Positions 40,946-49,998 of a DNA stretch of 64,000 bases are shown one piece after another. Position 1 is the first letter of the stretch; the number at the start of each line of letters is the position of its first letter. Made by a program: the position numbers and the translations under genes. The notes beneath the pieces were generated by a model. That model saw nothing but the letters and a program-made list of their open reading frames with translations, made no database searches and was not told where the DNA came from. The stretch comes from Rhodobiaceae bacterium (GTDB lineage: Bacteria; Pseudomonadota; Alphaproteobacteria; Parvibaculales; Parvibaculaceae): the NCBI GenBank assembly GCA_003330885.1, contig CP030277.1:434001-498000 (forward strand). Direction: 5' to 3'.

Positions 40946-41269
40946 TCAGGCGGAAGCTGCTTGCTTGCCGAGATCAAGGCGGATTGTTGGACCGGCCATG
41001 CGGATTTTCTCACGCACACTCGCCGGCACAATCGCACTGTCTTCCACAGCCACTTCAAAGAGGTAGGGTTCAACAACCTGTTGAGCGGCCACGGATGGTT
41101 CTGCTTTTGCGAGCAGGGCCGCACAGGCTTCTTTGCCGTCGGCGACATCGGCATCTTTCAACCAGTCGGACCAGGTTCCGTCAGCGGTGAAGTAGACCAC
41201 TTCGCCGTCGAGCAGGCGATTGGCGGTGACAGCCTGGGTGGTCGCGCGTTTATTGGTGTGCTGGGCCAA
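40946..41269 (-). CDS. DUF2849 family protein (sulfite-reductase operon)
   Basis: The product is 107 residues and carries the family landmarks RLLDGEVVYFTADGTWSDWLKDADVADGKEACAALLAKAE, then VVEPYLFEVAVED and IRLDLGKQ. It is 22 bases before cysI on the same strand, the conserved order in alphaproteobacteria. It probably helps assembly or regulation of sulfite reductase; its function is not known. It is the first gene of the leftward sulfite module. Confidence 0.8.
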   Translation of the reverse strand: MAQHTNKRATTQAVTANRLLDGEVVYFTADGTWSDWLKDADVADGKEACAALLAKAEPSVAAQQVVEPYLFEVAVEDSAIVPASVREKIRMAGPTIRLDLGKQAASA

Positions 41270-41332
41270 AGCCTAGTCTCCTTACCAAGTCTCTCTACCC
41301 AGTCTCCTGGGGTCGCAGGTGTGATTTAACCC

Positions 41333-41352
41333 CCAATGGTCGCAGCCATTGG
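41333..41352. repeat. Hairpin in the leader of the sulfite module
   Basis: CCAATGG-TCGCAG-CCATTGG is a perfect 7-base stem with a 6-base loop, 63 bases before the DUF2849 start. It may be an mRNA leader structure or a regulator site; no T run supports a terminator, and I do not recognise a riboswitch. Confidence 0.4.
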
Positions 41353-41425
41353 TAATGGTCATTTATTGGCCGCAAACATGGTTGTTTTTGCATTCAGGGT
41401 CAAGTGGGGTGTGAAATAGAATGAA

Positions 41426-41444
41426 TTACATATTCGTGATGTAA
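41426..41444. promoter_or_regulatory. Palindrome upstream of the sulfite module
   Basis: TTACAT-ATTCGTG-ATGTAA is a perfect 6-base inverted repeat with a 7-base spacer, 157 bases before the DUF2849 start and 30 bases after the permease stop. It may be the site of a LysR-type sulfur regulator (CysB/Cbl-like), but no regulator gene is adjacent. Confidence 0.4.
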
Positions 41445-41473
41445 AAAATTGCTTTGGAATAGGGTATTTGCGC

Positions 41474-42262
41474 TTAAGAACTGCGGTTTACCGCACTTTC
41501 GTGCCAGCGGCGCAGCGCCAGGTGCTCCAGCAGAGTGAGCGCAAAGAAGATCGCAATTCCCAGAAGGGAGAGCAGGAGCAGGGCCGCGAACATGGTAGGC
41601 ACCTGAAGGCGGTTGCCAGCCTCAATAATTCGCCAGGCAAGGCCGGTGCCTGAGCCGGACCCAGCGACGAACTCAGCGACCACCGCGCCGATGAGCGCCA
41701 AGCCGCCGGAGATCTTCATACCCCCCAGAATGTAAGGGAGCGCGGCCGGGAGTTGCAGCGACCAGAGCCGCTGCCAGCGTGTTGCTCCATAAAGCGTAAA
41801 GAGGTCCATCAGATTATGATCGACAGAGCGCAGGCCCAGCGTGGTGTTCGACAGGATCGGGAAGAAGGCCACAATCCAGGCAAGGATGAGAAGGGCGAGA
41901 TTAACATTGTCAAAGCCGACCCAGATGAGAACGAGGGGCGCAATAGCCACAACAGGCGTTACTTGCAGGATGATGGCATAAGGGAAGAGCGCCATTTCCA
42001 CGAGCCTGCTTTGGGAAAAGAGAATGGCAAGTGCCACACCACCCACAACAGCCAGCGCAAACGCGAGCAATGTAATGCGCAGAGTTACCCAGAGAGCCGA
42101 CATAAGGCTCCCGAAATTCTCCAGCAGGGCAGCGCCGATGACGCTGGGGGCGGGCAAGACAAACTTAGGAACGTCACCAAGCGTGACCGCGGCCTCCCAA
42201 AAGAGAAGAGCGCCAATACCCACCAGAATGGGTATGAGAAGGCGAAAGAAGGGCGTGCTCAT
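41474..42262 (-). CDS. ABC transporter permease (SsuC/TauC-type)
   Basis: The product is about 262 residues from ATG 42262, whose codon overlaps the stop of the ATPase gene (ATGA). Five to six transmembrane helices are visible, with the BPD_transp_1 contact loop in GATRWQRLWSLQLPAALPYILGGMKISGGLALIGAVVAEF. It forms the inner-membrane channel of the importer encoded with the two genes upstream. Confidence 0.85.
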   Translation of the reverse strand: MSTPFFRLLIPILVGIGALLFWEAAVTLGDVPKFVLPAPSVIGAALLENFGSLMSALWVTLRITLLAFALAVVGGVALAILFSQSRLVEMALFPYAIILQVTPVVAIAPLVLIWVGFDNVNLALLILAWIVAFFPILSNTTLGLRSVDHNLMDLFTLYGATRWQRLWSLQLPAALPYILGGMKISGGLALIGAVVAEFVAGSGSGTGLAWRIIEAGNRLQVPTMFAALLLLSLLGIAIFFALTLLEHLALRRWHESAVNRSS

Positions 42263-43035
42263 ATGTCCCCATCCCGCAGTGCTGCTGACACCACCTTGCA
42301 ATGATTGAAATAGGCTGAGGATTGCCGGAATGCGAGACCGCGCGGGTAGGGCGCATCAATACGAATGTCATCTGCGATCTGGCCGGTTCCTGTTTCATTA
42401 CTCATCACCAGAATACGCTCCGAGAGGTAGACGCTTTCGTAGACAGAGTGGGTGACAAAGATCACCGTCCAGCCAAGATCGCGCCAAAGGGTGAGCAAGT
42501 CATCGTCGAGCTTCTCCCGTGTGAACTCATCCAACGCGGCAAAAGGTTCATCCATGAGGAGGACCGGCGGTTCGGTGACGAGCGCGCGGGCGATGGAGAC
42601 CCGCATCCGCATGCCGCCGGAGAGTTCGCGCGGCAACCGGTCCGTCGCATCACTGAGGCCAACACGGGAGAGGGCCTCTCGGACTTTGCCAGACGCCTCG
42701 TCCCGGGGCACGCCTTTAAGCTTCAGGGGCAGATAGACATTGTCAAACGCGCTCGCCCAAGGAAGCAGCGTTGCATCCTGAAACACAAATCCCAGATCAT
42801 GCGGACGCGCGCCGTCCGCCCAACTCAATGTGCCTTGGGTAGGCTCAAGCAGACCGGCGACAAGGCGTAGAAGAGTACTCTTGCCACATCCCGACGGTCC
42901 TACAAGGGACACAAACGACCCACGTTCAATGGTGATACTGACGTCTGCGACGGCAGGCGCAGCCCCATTGTAGGATTTGCTGACACCCGAAAGCGTCAGA
43001 AGAGGTCCGTAAGGGGCAGGAGGCGATATGCTCAT
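42259..43035 (-). CDS. ABC transporter ATP-binding protein (SsuB/TauB-type)
   Basis: The product is 258 residues. Walker A is GPSGCGKST, the signature is LSGGM, and Walker B is VLLMDEPFAALDE, with the Q-loop FVFQDATLLPWASAFDN and an H-loop VIFVTHSVYESVYL. It is the ATPase of an NMT1/SsuA-type importer, overlapping both neighbours by 4 bases, so the three genes are one operon. Confidence 0.9.
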   Translation of the reverse strand: MSISPPAPYGPLLTLSGVSKSYNGAAPAVADVSITIERGSFVSLVGPSGCGKSTLLRLVAGLLEPTQGTLSWADGARPHDLGFVFQDATLLPWASAFDNVYLPLKLKGVPRDEASGKVREALSRVGLSDATDRLPRELSGGMRMRVSIARALVTEPPVLLMDEPFAALDEFTREKLDDDLLTLWRDLGWTVIFVTHSVYESVYLSERILVMSNETGTGQIADDIRIDAPYPRGLAFRQSSAYFNHCKVVSAALRDGDI

Positions 43036-44093
43036 TCAGCTGTCAGCTGCTCTTTAAGATCAAGGCCCACACCCTTATTCACGAACTGAAGTGTGTAAGC
43101 TTGGCGCCAGTCGAGCGCCGGGTCATAGACACCGTTCTCTGACATGACAGTGAAGAAGGTGAGCCAGCGCTCCTCGCTCATGGCACCAATGCCGAGGGTC
43201 AGCGCATCTCCTGAATCCGCAATACCATATTCTTTGAGCTTGTCGATGGCTTGCGCCACCACGTCTTCACTCATGTCCGGATTGTCAGCGAGGATGAGCG
43301 CGGTTGCAGGCGCCGCATCTCCATAGAGAAAGGAAACCCATCCCTTGATGGTGGCATCCACAAAGGCCTGAACCAGTTCCGGCTCCTGATCGATCATGCT
43401 GGTGTTGGCGAGAATGAATGTCGCATAGCCGGGATATCCATGATCAGACAGCAGGAAAACCTGCGGCGTGAAGCCCGCTTCCTTTTCAATCGAATAGGGT
43501 TCAGATGAAAGATAACCCTGCTGGATCGCTCGTTCATCAACCAGGAAGGGTGCGAGATTGAACGTGTATTTGCGGATCTGATCATCAGTAAAGCCAAAGC
43601 GCGACCGCAACCACACCCAAAAGGCGCTGATCGTGGCATCTGACACCATGATGGGCATGCCGCGCATGTCTTCCAGCGTTTTTACATCATCGCGCGGGTG
43701 GGTGATGAGAACTTGCGGGTCTTTCTGGAAGGATGCCATCACCGCTTTGGCACCAGCGTCAGCCGCGACAATGTTCAGCGGAATGAAACTGTTCGATCCC
43801 ATGCCGAAATCCACGCTGCCCGACGCGAGAAGCTGCGGCACATTAATGCCAGGGCCGCCGGGACGAATGGTGACGTCAAGGCCCGCATCCGCGTAATAGC
43901 CATTGGCAAGTGCTTGATAAAAGCCGCCATGTTCCGCTTGTGCTTTCCAGTCGGTCACAAAGCTGATGGGGCGCAGCTCGGCCGCCGTCGAGGCATCATC
44001 TGATTGTCCACTGCCGGGCACATAAAGCGAAAAGACCAGCAGCGCTAAAACGACAATGACGGCACCTGCGCCGACCAGAACATTACGATCCAT
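43032..44093 (-). CDS. NMT1/THI5-like substrate-binding protein of the ABC importer
   Basis: The product is about 353 residues from ATG 44093 (GGGGG ahead). The N-terminal hydrophobic segment looks like a signal anchor or uncleaved signal peptide. The mature part begins with the NMT1 landmark WKAQAEHGGFYQALANGYYADAGLDVTIRPGGPG and continues with LLASGSVDFGMGS. Family members bind thiamine precursors, sulfonates or nitrate-like ions. The nearby sulfite reductase suggests, but does not prove, an organosulfur or sulfonate substrate. Confidence 0.8.
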   Translation of the reverse strand: MDRNVLVGAGAVIVVLALLVFSLYVPGSGQSDDASTAAELRPISFVTDWKAQAEHGGFYQALANGYYADAGLDVTIRPGGPGINVPQLLASGSVDFGMGSNSFIPLNIVAADAGAKAVMASFQKDPQVLITHPRDDVKTLEDMRGMPIMVSDATISAFWVWLRSRFGFTDDQIRKYTFNLAPFLVDERAIQQGYLSSEPYSIEKEAGFTPQVFLLSDHGYPGYATFILANTSMIDQEPELVQAFVDATIKGWVSFLYGDAAPATALILADNPDMSEDVVAQAIDKLKEYGIADSGDALTLGIGAMSEERWLTFFTVMSENGVYDPALDWRQAYTLQFVNKGVGLDLKEQLTAE

Positions 44094-44152
44094 GGAACCC
44101 CCGACCAAAAAGACAGGCGGAGTTTAGCAGGCGTGGAGTGCTTTCACACCCC

Positions 44153-44677
44153 CTACATCACCTGGCAGGTGGCCTCGAGGCGGGTTGCGTTCAGCTCTTC
44201 AAACCGGTCTTCAGATTGAATGAGCGTGCGGAAGAGGATCACCCCCCGCGTCGAGGGTGCAACGACGATGGGTGCGCCGCCAAGCCCCTCAACCTGATCC
44301 TCGTTTTTCACCAGGATGACTTCAACCGTCTCTTTCGGCAATTGTTTGTCGTTCACCACAAAGAAATTGTCGGTGTTGTCGCCAAACATGGAGAGCGAGA
44401 AATAGGTGTCCTTGGGCACGGGCGCAGAAATGCGTAAAGCTTTCTCCGACACATCAAAAGCGCAGATCGTGTAGATCAGGTCAGGGCTTGGCCTGACCAC
44501 TGTGCGACTTTCAGACGTTGCACGCGGCGCATGGGCGACAACACCCAAGCCAACCTGTGCCTCAACGCCAGAGACCAACCGGTCCATGACAAAACTCGGG
44601 AAGGCCAGCACTGTGACAATGTGGATGATACCACCGAGGATCAGCGTGGCGGCGAGAAGATACGGCCAGGACTTCAT
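44153..44677 (-). CDS. DUF1254 domain protein
   Basis: The product is 174 residues. An N-terminal membrane segment (LLAATLILGGIIHIVTVLAFPSFVM) precedes a small beta-rich DUF1254 domain (PDLIYTICAFDVSEKALRISAPVPKDTYFSLSMFGDNTDNFFVVN, GVILFRTLIQSEDRFEELNATRLEATCQVM). In other bacteria DUF1254 and DUF1214 are joined in one periplasmic protein; here the two halves are separate genes, coupled by an ATGA junction. Confidence 0.75.
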   Translation of the reverse strand: MKSWPYLLAATLILGGIIHIVTVLAFPSFVMDRLVSGVEAQVGLGVVAHAPRATSESRTVVRPSPDLIYTICAFDVSEKALRISAPVPKDTYFSLSMFGDNTDNFFVVNDKQLPKETVEVILVKNEDQVEGLGGAPIVVAPSTRGVILFRTLIQSEDRFEELNATRLEATCQVM

Positions 44678-45264
44678 GAGCAGGTCTCCTTCACGATGGT
44701 CGGAAGGCTCAGGGTCTCAAGATTGGAATAGGTTTCTTCATCTGGATTGTAGAGTCTGAGAGTCAGGCTAAACGGCGTTCCTTCACCCGTGCCATCAAAA
44801 CCGGTGGGAATACCGTTTGCGCCGCTGCCATCAGGGTTCACAGAAATTGTGAAACCGTTTTCTGTATCGCGTGTGACCGTGTTCATGGCCTGGCTGTATC
44901 TGTTGGCAGGATTGGGAATCAGATAGTGGTCTGCCCCATAGGCTGTGATGCTCCACCACCGCGTGGCGAGCGGTTTGCCTTCAAGGCGGTAGCTGCATTT
45001 AGTTGACAGCGCATCATCCGCATCATCGCGCACCGCTGTGAAATAGACCGTCTCACTTTTGTTGAGCGCCAACAGGCCAGCACGCGCAACTGCAGCGCGG
45101 GCATAGGGGCTTGCGGTTGGGCTTCCTATCGCCGGGTCAGTTGTCCACGCGCCATTTTGTAGCGCGCTCCCAAGACCCGTATTGATCGAAAACCAGGTCG
45201 TCCCCAACCCGATAATGAGAGCGCCCACTAAAACGCCCAGAGCTTTTAGAAGTCCTGAAACCAT
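44674..45264 (-). CDS. DUF1214 domain protein
   Basis: The product is about 196 residues from ATG 45264 (GGGAAG ahead). A membrane segment (LLKALGVLVGALIIGLGTTWF) is followed by the DUF1214 domain (SPYARAAVARAGLLALNKSETVYFTAVRDDAD, KPLATRWWSITAYGADHYLIPNPANRYSQ, PFSLTLRLYNPDEE). It is the partner of the DUF1254 gene that follows it. Their combined function is unknown, possibly envelope-related. Confidence 0.75.
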   Translation of the reverse strand: MVSGLLKALGVLVGALIIGLGTTWFSINTGLGSALQNGAWTTDPAIGSPTASPYARAAVARAGLLALNKSETVYFTAVRDDADDALSTKCSYRLEGKPLATRWWSITAYGADHYLIPNPANRYSQAMNTVTRDTENGFTISVNPDGSGANGIPTGFDGTGEGTPFSLTLRLYNPDEETYSNLETLSLPTIVKETCS

Positions 45265-45363
45265 GGCTTCCCAGCTTCCCCAATCATTGTCCCCGAAACG
45301 AGGTTGTAGCACAGAGGTCAAAAAGCACCAGACGGAGCCTTCTTCCCAGTTAACGCGATCCAG

Positions 45364-47385
45364 TTAACGAGATATTGTCTCGCCACCACGCCGGAACCCG
45401 GGTCCCGGGTTCAACTGCTTGCGGTGTGCCTCCCGGAAGAGGTTCGACAGGGAGACGTAAAACCGATGAATCTCCGGTTGTGGGCCTGTCGCAACGGACG
45501 ACTCCTCACCGGTTGCACGTGGTTGGGCACGTCGAACAGGGGCGGGCTTGCCACCTGCCAGATCGGCAATCGGCGTGCCCTCATGCACGGATTTCATGAA
45601 AGACGCCCAGGTCGTGGCGCTCAACCCCCCGCCTTCCGCATTGACCATGGGCGAGGCATTATCATGACCAAACCAGACACCAGCCACCTGGTCAGCTGTG
45701 TAACCTACAAACCAGATGTCGCGCGCCTCCTGGCTTGTGCCTGTTTTCCCTGCAGCCGGGCGCCCGCCAATATCTGCGTTGGAGCCTGTCCCGCCGAGGA
45801 TCACCTGATAGAGCAGATAGTTCATCGAGCGGGCGGCACCCGGCGCCACCACGCGCGTGGCAAGAGATTGCTGTTCAAACAGAATGTCGCCATCAGGATT
45901 AAGAATGCGTCTGATGCCATAAGGCTTGGCTCTAAAGCCCCCATTTGCAAACACGGCGTAGGAAGAGGTGAGATCGAGCAGGGTCACTTCTTCGGTTCCG
46001 AGCGCGATGGAAGGGTGCGAGGCAAGCGGTGACGTTATGCCCAACCGTTCAGCGGCATCAATAACTTCAAGGCGTCCGACCTGTTCTGACAGGCGCACCG
46101 CGACTGTATTGATCGAATATTTCATCGACGTGAGCAGGCTCACATTCCCGCGAAAGCGCCCATTATTCTGAGGTGACCAGCCATTGACACTAATCGGGCG
46201 GTCACTCACACGAGATTCAGGTGTGAGTCCGTTTTCCAAAGCAGCGAGATAGACAAACGGCTTAAAGGCGGAGCCCGGCTGCCGTTCTGCCTGGAAGGTG
46301 CGGTTGAACTGGCTCTCAAGATAGTCGCGACCACCCACCATGGCGCGGAGCGCCCCGTCCGGATCCATAGAAACAAGTGCGCCCTGGGTTGGCGGTTCAT
46401 CCACATCTTCAGGCAGGTTCGCAGCACGCTCGGCGATCGCATCTGCAATAGATAGTTCGCCCGCAGCCTGTTGCACGGGATCAAGCGTGGTTTCGATGAT
46501 GAGTTGCCCCGTCATACCGGGCAGGATTTCAGCAACTTCCGAGGCAATCCAATCCACAAAATATTGCGATCCCTGACGCGGCGCCCGCTTAATAATGGTC
46601 GCAGGAGTCACGCGGGCAGCAAAGGTCTCGCCTTCTGTCAGCACGCCGTTCTCGACCAGGGTGCTGAGGACAATCTCTGCGCGCCGTTGGGCACGGGAAA
46701 GATCGTTGGTGGGCGCAAACCGTGACGGTGCCTTGATGAGTCCGGCAAGCAAGGCGGCTTCCGCGAGATTTACCTCGCGAACGGACTTGTCGAAATAGTG
46801 CTGTGACGCGGCTTCAAAGCCATAGGCACCAGCACCCATATAAATCCGGTTGAGATAAAGGGTGAGGATGTCCTCTTTGGTGTAGGTATATTCAAGCCAG
46901 ACTGTGATAACCGCTTCCTGGGCCTTGCGCCAGAATGTGCGTTCAGACCCCAGGTAAAGGTTCTTGGCAAGCTGCTGGGTGATGGTTGAGCCGCCTTGAA
47001 CAACACCGCCGGCACTGAGGTTGGCGACAATGGCCCGGCCAATGCCAAACACATCAAATCCGAAATGCTCATAGAAACGACGGTCTTCCGTACTCAAGAC
47101 TGCAAGCACCAGATTGTCCGGCATTTCGTTGAGCGGCACGATAGGGGCATAACGCCCGCCGCGATTGGCGATCTCATCGCCATCCCGGTCAAGGACGGTG
47201 AGCGCGAGCGCGTCCGGTCCCAGGGGCCCAAGGAGTTGCCGTTGCATTTTGGGCAGCGTGTCCAGGATCAGGGTGCCGAACACAACACTGCCAGCAAAGA
47301 CCAGCGCGCCAAAGGCGCGCCAAAGGAAGGAACGCGATCGGGTGCCTTTTTGGGGCAGCTCTTGATTTTCTTCGTCGTCTCGCAC
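45364..47385 (-). CDS. Class A penicillin-binding protein (transglycosylase/transpeptidase)
   Basis: The product is 673 residues from GTG 47385. An N-terminal membrane anchor is followed by the GT51 transglycosylase domain (AVLSTEDRRFYEHFGFD, QGGSTITQQLAKNLYLG, RKAQEAVITVWLEYTYTKEDILTLYLNRIYMG). The transpeptidase domain follows with SxxK in PGSAFKPFVY, SxN in SINTVAVRL and KTG in GKTGTSQ. It polymerises and crosslinks peptidoglycan. The C-terminal 40 residues are Pro/Arg-rich. It lies alone in the leftward block and diverges from the YcgN-type gene. Confidence 0.92.
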   Translation of the reverse strand: MRDDEENQELPQKGTRSRSFLWRAFGALVFAGSVVFGTLILDTLPKMQRQLLGPLGPDALALTVLDRDGDEIANRGGRYAPIVPLNEMPDNLVLAVLSTEDRRFYEHFGFDVFGIGRAIVANLSAGGVVQGGSTITQQLAKNLYLGSERTFWRKAQEAVITVWLEYTYTKEDILTLYLNRIYMGAGAYGFEAASQHYFDKSVREVNLAEAALLAGLIKAPSRFAPTNDLSRAQRRAEIVLSTLVENGVLTEGETFAARVTPATIIKRAPRQGSQYFVDWIASEVAEILPGMTGQLIIETTLDPVQQAAGELSIADAIAERAANLPEDVDEPPTQGALVSMDPDGALRAMVGGRDYLESQFNRTFQAERQPGSAFKPFVYLAALENGLTPESRVSDRPISVNGWSPQNNGRFRGNVSLLTSMKYSINTVAVRLSEQVGRLEVIDAAERLGITSPLASHPSIALGTEEVTLLDLTSSYAVFANGGFRAKPYGIRRILNPDGDILFEQQSLATRVVAPGAARSMNYLLYQVILGGTGSNADIGGRPAAGKTGTSQEARDIWFVGYTADQVAGVWFGHDNASPMVNAEGGGLSATTWASFMKSVHEGTPIADLAGGKPAPVRRAQPRATGEESSVATGPQPEIHRFYVSLSNLFREAHRKQLNPGPGFRRGGETISR

Positions 47386-47584
47386 GGGTTTGGTCTTTCA
47401 ATAGGACGCACCTGTGCCGGAATGGCACAGCGGGGGCCCCGCAAATTTGTCTGAGAGGAGACATCGCAAGCCCTGTGCCGCGGGACAGCGGGGGTCTTGC
47501 CTGTGCACAGGTCCCCCAAATCAGCGTAAACTTAGGCCCAGACTCACGCCACAGACTCACAGTGCTGACGATTCTAGGCCCCTA

Positions 47585-48049
47585 ATGGATGAAAAATTGA
47601 CCGAACAACCCTTCTGGCAAACCAAAAAAATGACCGAGATGAGCCGGGAGGAATGGGAATCCCTCTGCGACGGATGCGCGAAGTGCTGCCTCATCAAATT
47701 GGAAGACGAAGACACGGGCGAGCTCGAATACACCGATATCTCCTGCAGCCTCCTGGATTGCGAAACCTGCCAATGCGGTGATTACCCCAATCGGTCGGTC
47801 AAAGTGCCCGACTGTGTCACGCTGACGCCGGAAAACGTCCAACAATTGAACTGGATGCCCTCCACCTGTGCCTACCGCCTGCTTGCAAACGGTGAAGATC
47901 TGCCCTGGTGGCATCCTTTGGTGAGCGGGGAGCAGGAATCTGTGCATCTGGCAGGCATGTCAGTTCGCGGGCGAACTGTCAGCGAAGATGATGTCGACCC
48001 GACAGACCTGGAAGGCCGCATTGTGACCTGGCCTGAACAAGGAAAATAA
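47585..48049 (+). CDS. YcgN/UPF0260-type Cys-cluster protein
   Basis: The product is about 154 residues from ATG 47585; a longer frame exists but crosses the PBP promoter region. It has the family's cysteine cluster ([64 protein letters not shown]), a likely metal site. The function of YcgN is unknown. A perfect palindrome overlaps its stop codon and precedes the GTA cluster. Confidence 0.8.
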   Translation: MDEKLTEQPFWQTKKMTEMSREEWESLCDGCAKCCLIKLEDEDTGELEYTDISCSLLDCETCQCGDYPNRSVKVPDCVTLTPENVQQLNWMPSTCAYRLLANGEDLPWWHPLVSGEQESVHLAGMSVRGRTVSEDDVDPTDLEGRIVTWPEQGK

Positions 48050-48070
48050 TTTGCAGAAATTGCAAATTAT
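48046..48070. promoter_or_regulatory. Perfect palindrome upstream of the gene transfer agent cluster
   Basis: ATAATTTGCA-GAAAT-TGCAAATTAT has 10-base arms and a 5-base spacer, and overlaps the YcgN stop. It lies in the 186-base gap before the GTA terS gene and is AT-rich, unlike a terminator. It is a good candidate for a regulator of the GTA promoter or for the end of the ycgN transcript. Confidence 0.45.
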
Positions 48071-48106
48071 GACTTGAACATGAAACGCTCGGGTCCCATC
48101 TAAAGT

Positions 48107-48228
48107 TCATCTCCAGAAATGCATCAGAACGGTAAGTATCCTCCGGCAGGATGGTGATCAAGAAAATCTGCGAGCATCAGATTGAAATCATGGCGGTCGT
48201 TCCTATCTCTCAACTCATCTCCAGAAAT
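48107..48228. repeat. Direct repeat upstream of terS
   Basis: The 14-base word TCATCTCCAGAAAT occurs at 48107-48120 and again at 48215-48228, 108 bases apart, flanking the likely GTA promoter. The second copy ends 7 bases before the terS start. It may be a regulator binding site or a relic of duplication. Confidence 0.4.
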
Positions 48229-48235
48229 CTGCTCC

Positions 48236-48754
48236 ATGACTGATTGTCCGCAGCCCGCGACGGAAGAACCCAAACCCGTTGACTGGGCGCGCATAGAACA
48301 GGTCTATCAGACGGAAGAGAAACTTGCGAATATCGCAAAAGAATATGGCCTCACAGTTCAGAAGATTGTGGCGCATGCGCAGCGCGAGGGCTGGCGGCTG
48401 CGATATGACAAGCAACGAGCGGGCAAACAGAACCGGTCGCCAGGGAGCACTGATCCGGCGACCTTGCGCAAACGTCTGACGGCACTCGTTGAAAGACAGA
48501 TAGCTGAGATCGAACAGCGCCTCGCCGAACCGGCGGAAAGTAGGGACCATGAAAGAGACGCGAGAACACTGTCGAACCTGACCCGAACATTAGACAAGCT
48601 GATCGAGTTGAAAAGAGCCGCTGCTGTTGAGCAGGCGGAAGCCAAACGACTGAGAGAAGAAGTAAGCGGCAATGACGGTGCCCAGACCGACGACGTGCTC
48701 AGACAAGACCTGGCGCGCCGCCTGGCTCGCATCGCAGCCGCAGGCACGGGTTGA
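48236..48754 (+). CDS. GTA small terminase subunit (TerS-like)
   Basis: The product is about 172 residues from ATG 48236; the frame opens at a TTG 18 codons earlier with no ribosome site. The N-terminal helix-turn-helix reads IEQVYQTEEKLANIAKEYGLTVQKIVAHAQREGW, followed by a long helical region. It corresponds to gene 1 of the RcGTA cluster and would recruit packaged DNA to the large terminase. It overlaps the TerL start by 83 bases. Confidence 0.75.
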   Translation: MTDCPQPATEEPKPVDWARIEQVYQTEEKLANIAKEYGLTVQKIVAHAQREGWRLRYDKQRAGKQNRSPGSTDPATLRKRLTALVERQIAEIEQRLAEPAESRDHERDARTLSNLTRTLDKLIELKRAAAVEQAEAKRLREEVSGNDGAQTDDVLRQDLARRLARIAAAGTG

Positions 48755-49991
48755 GGCCTTCCTGGCTGAATTGAGCCACCCGGAGCTCAGCTTTCTGACG
48801 CATGATTGGCGCTTCTGGGCGCGGGACAGTCAATGGCCTCCCGCGGGTAATTGGACAACCTGGTTGATCCTGGGCGGGCGTGGCGCGGGCAAGACCCGGG
48901 CGGGCGCTGAGTGGATTGCAGAGGAGGTGAGAGCAGCACGTGCTGGTCGTATTGCCCTTGTGGGTGAGAGTTATGCAGACGCGCGCGAAGTCATGGTGGA
49001 AGGCACATCAGGCTTGCGCGCGCTGGGGCCAGATCATGCAAAGCCACGCTATGAAGCAACGCGCCGCCGTTTGCTGTGGCCGAATGGCGCAGTGGCAAGC
49101 TTGCATTCAGCGAGTGATCCCGAAGGGTTGCGGGGTCCACAATTTGACGCCGCCTGGAGCGATGAGGCTGCAAAATGGCCGGATGCGGAAGCGGCCTGGT
49201 CCATGCTTCAATTTGGTTTGCGTTTGGGTGACCACCCCCGCCAGGTGGTGACATCAACGCCCCGTGCCGTGCCTTTGATCAGAAATCTGTTGACCGATGA
49301 CAGGGTCGCTGTGACACGGGCGACCACCTACGACAATCGCGCGAACCTGGCCGATGCGTTTTTCTCGACGGTGATCAAAACCTATGAGGGGACCCGGCTT
49401 GGTCGCCAGGAATTAAACGGTGAGCTTCTCGAAGATGATCCAGATGCCTTGTGGACGCGCACACTTATTGAGCGCTGTCGTAGAACGTCTACGCCCGATT
49501 TTAATCGGGTGGTGATCGGTGTCGACCCACCGGCAAGTTCAGGCGCTGGCGCGGATGAATGCGGGATCGTTGTGGCGGGGATCGGCAGCGATGATCGGTT
49601 TTATGTATTGGCGGATCGCTCACGCGCGCGCGCCAAACCGGCCGCCTGGGCAAAGGCCGTCGCTGAAGCCTATAAAAATTTCGATGCAGACCGCGTGATC
49701 GCTGAAGTAAATCAGGGCGGCGAGATGGTCGAAAGCGTGCTTCACCACGTGGCACCAACATTGCCGGTGCGCCAGGTCCGCGCAACCCGGGGCAAGAAGG
49801 TCCGCGCTGAACCGGTTGCCGCACTTTATGAACAGGGCAGGGTATCGCATCTCGCGCCCTTGCCGGAGCTTGAAGACCAAATGTGCAACTTCTCAGGTCG
49901 CGGCAAAAGTCCCGACCGATTAGACGCACTTGTCTGGGCCATAACCGATCTCATGCGAACCGCGGGCGACCCCGCGATCCGACGCTTGTAA
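48672..49991 (+). CDS. GTA large terminase (TerL)
   Basis: The product is 439 residues. The ATPase has Walker A GGRGAGKT (about 68-75) and an acidic Walker B (SDEAAK, Asp164-Glu165). The nuclease domain has GVDPPASSG and a C-terminal SPDRLDALVWAITDL with the conserved Asp. It drives DNA packaging; in GTAs packaging is headful and random. The start overlaps terS; no alternative internal start is convincing. Confidence 0.92.
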   Translation: MTVPRPTTCSDKTWRAAWLASQPQARVEAFLAELSHPELSFLTHDWRFWARDSQWPPAGNWTTWLILGGRGAGKTRAGAEWIAEEVRAARAGRIALVGESYADAREVMVEGTSGLRALGPDHAKPRYEATRRRLLWPNGAVASLHSASDPEGLRGPQFDAAWSDEAAKWPDAEAAWSMLQFGLRLGDHPRQVVTSTPRAVPLIRNLLTDDRVAVTRATTYDNRANLADAFFSTVIKTYEGTRLGRQELNGELLEDDPDALWTRTLIERCRRTSTPDFNRVVIGVDPPASSGAGADECGIVVAGIGSDDRFYVLADRSRARAKPAAWAKAVAEAYKNFDADRVIAEVNQGGEMVESVLHHVAPTLPVRQVRATRGKKVRAEPVAALYEQGRVSHLAPLPELEDQMCNFSGRGKSPDRLDALVWAITDLMRTAGDPAIRRL

Positions 49992-49998
49992 GGAAACA

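Noticed and set aside
44531-44731. Small plus-strand frames opposite the DUF1254 gene
   Set aside because: They overlap the coupled DUF1214/DUF1254 genes and have no ribosome site or family.
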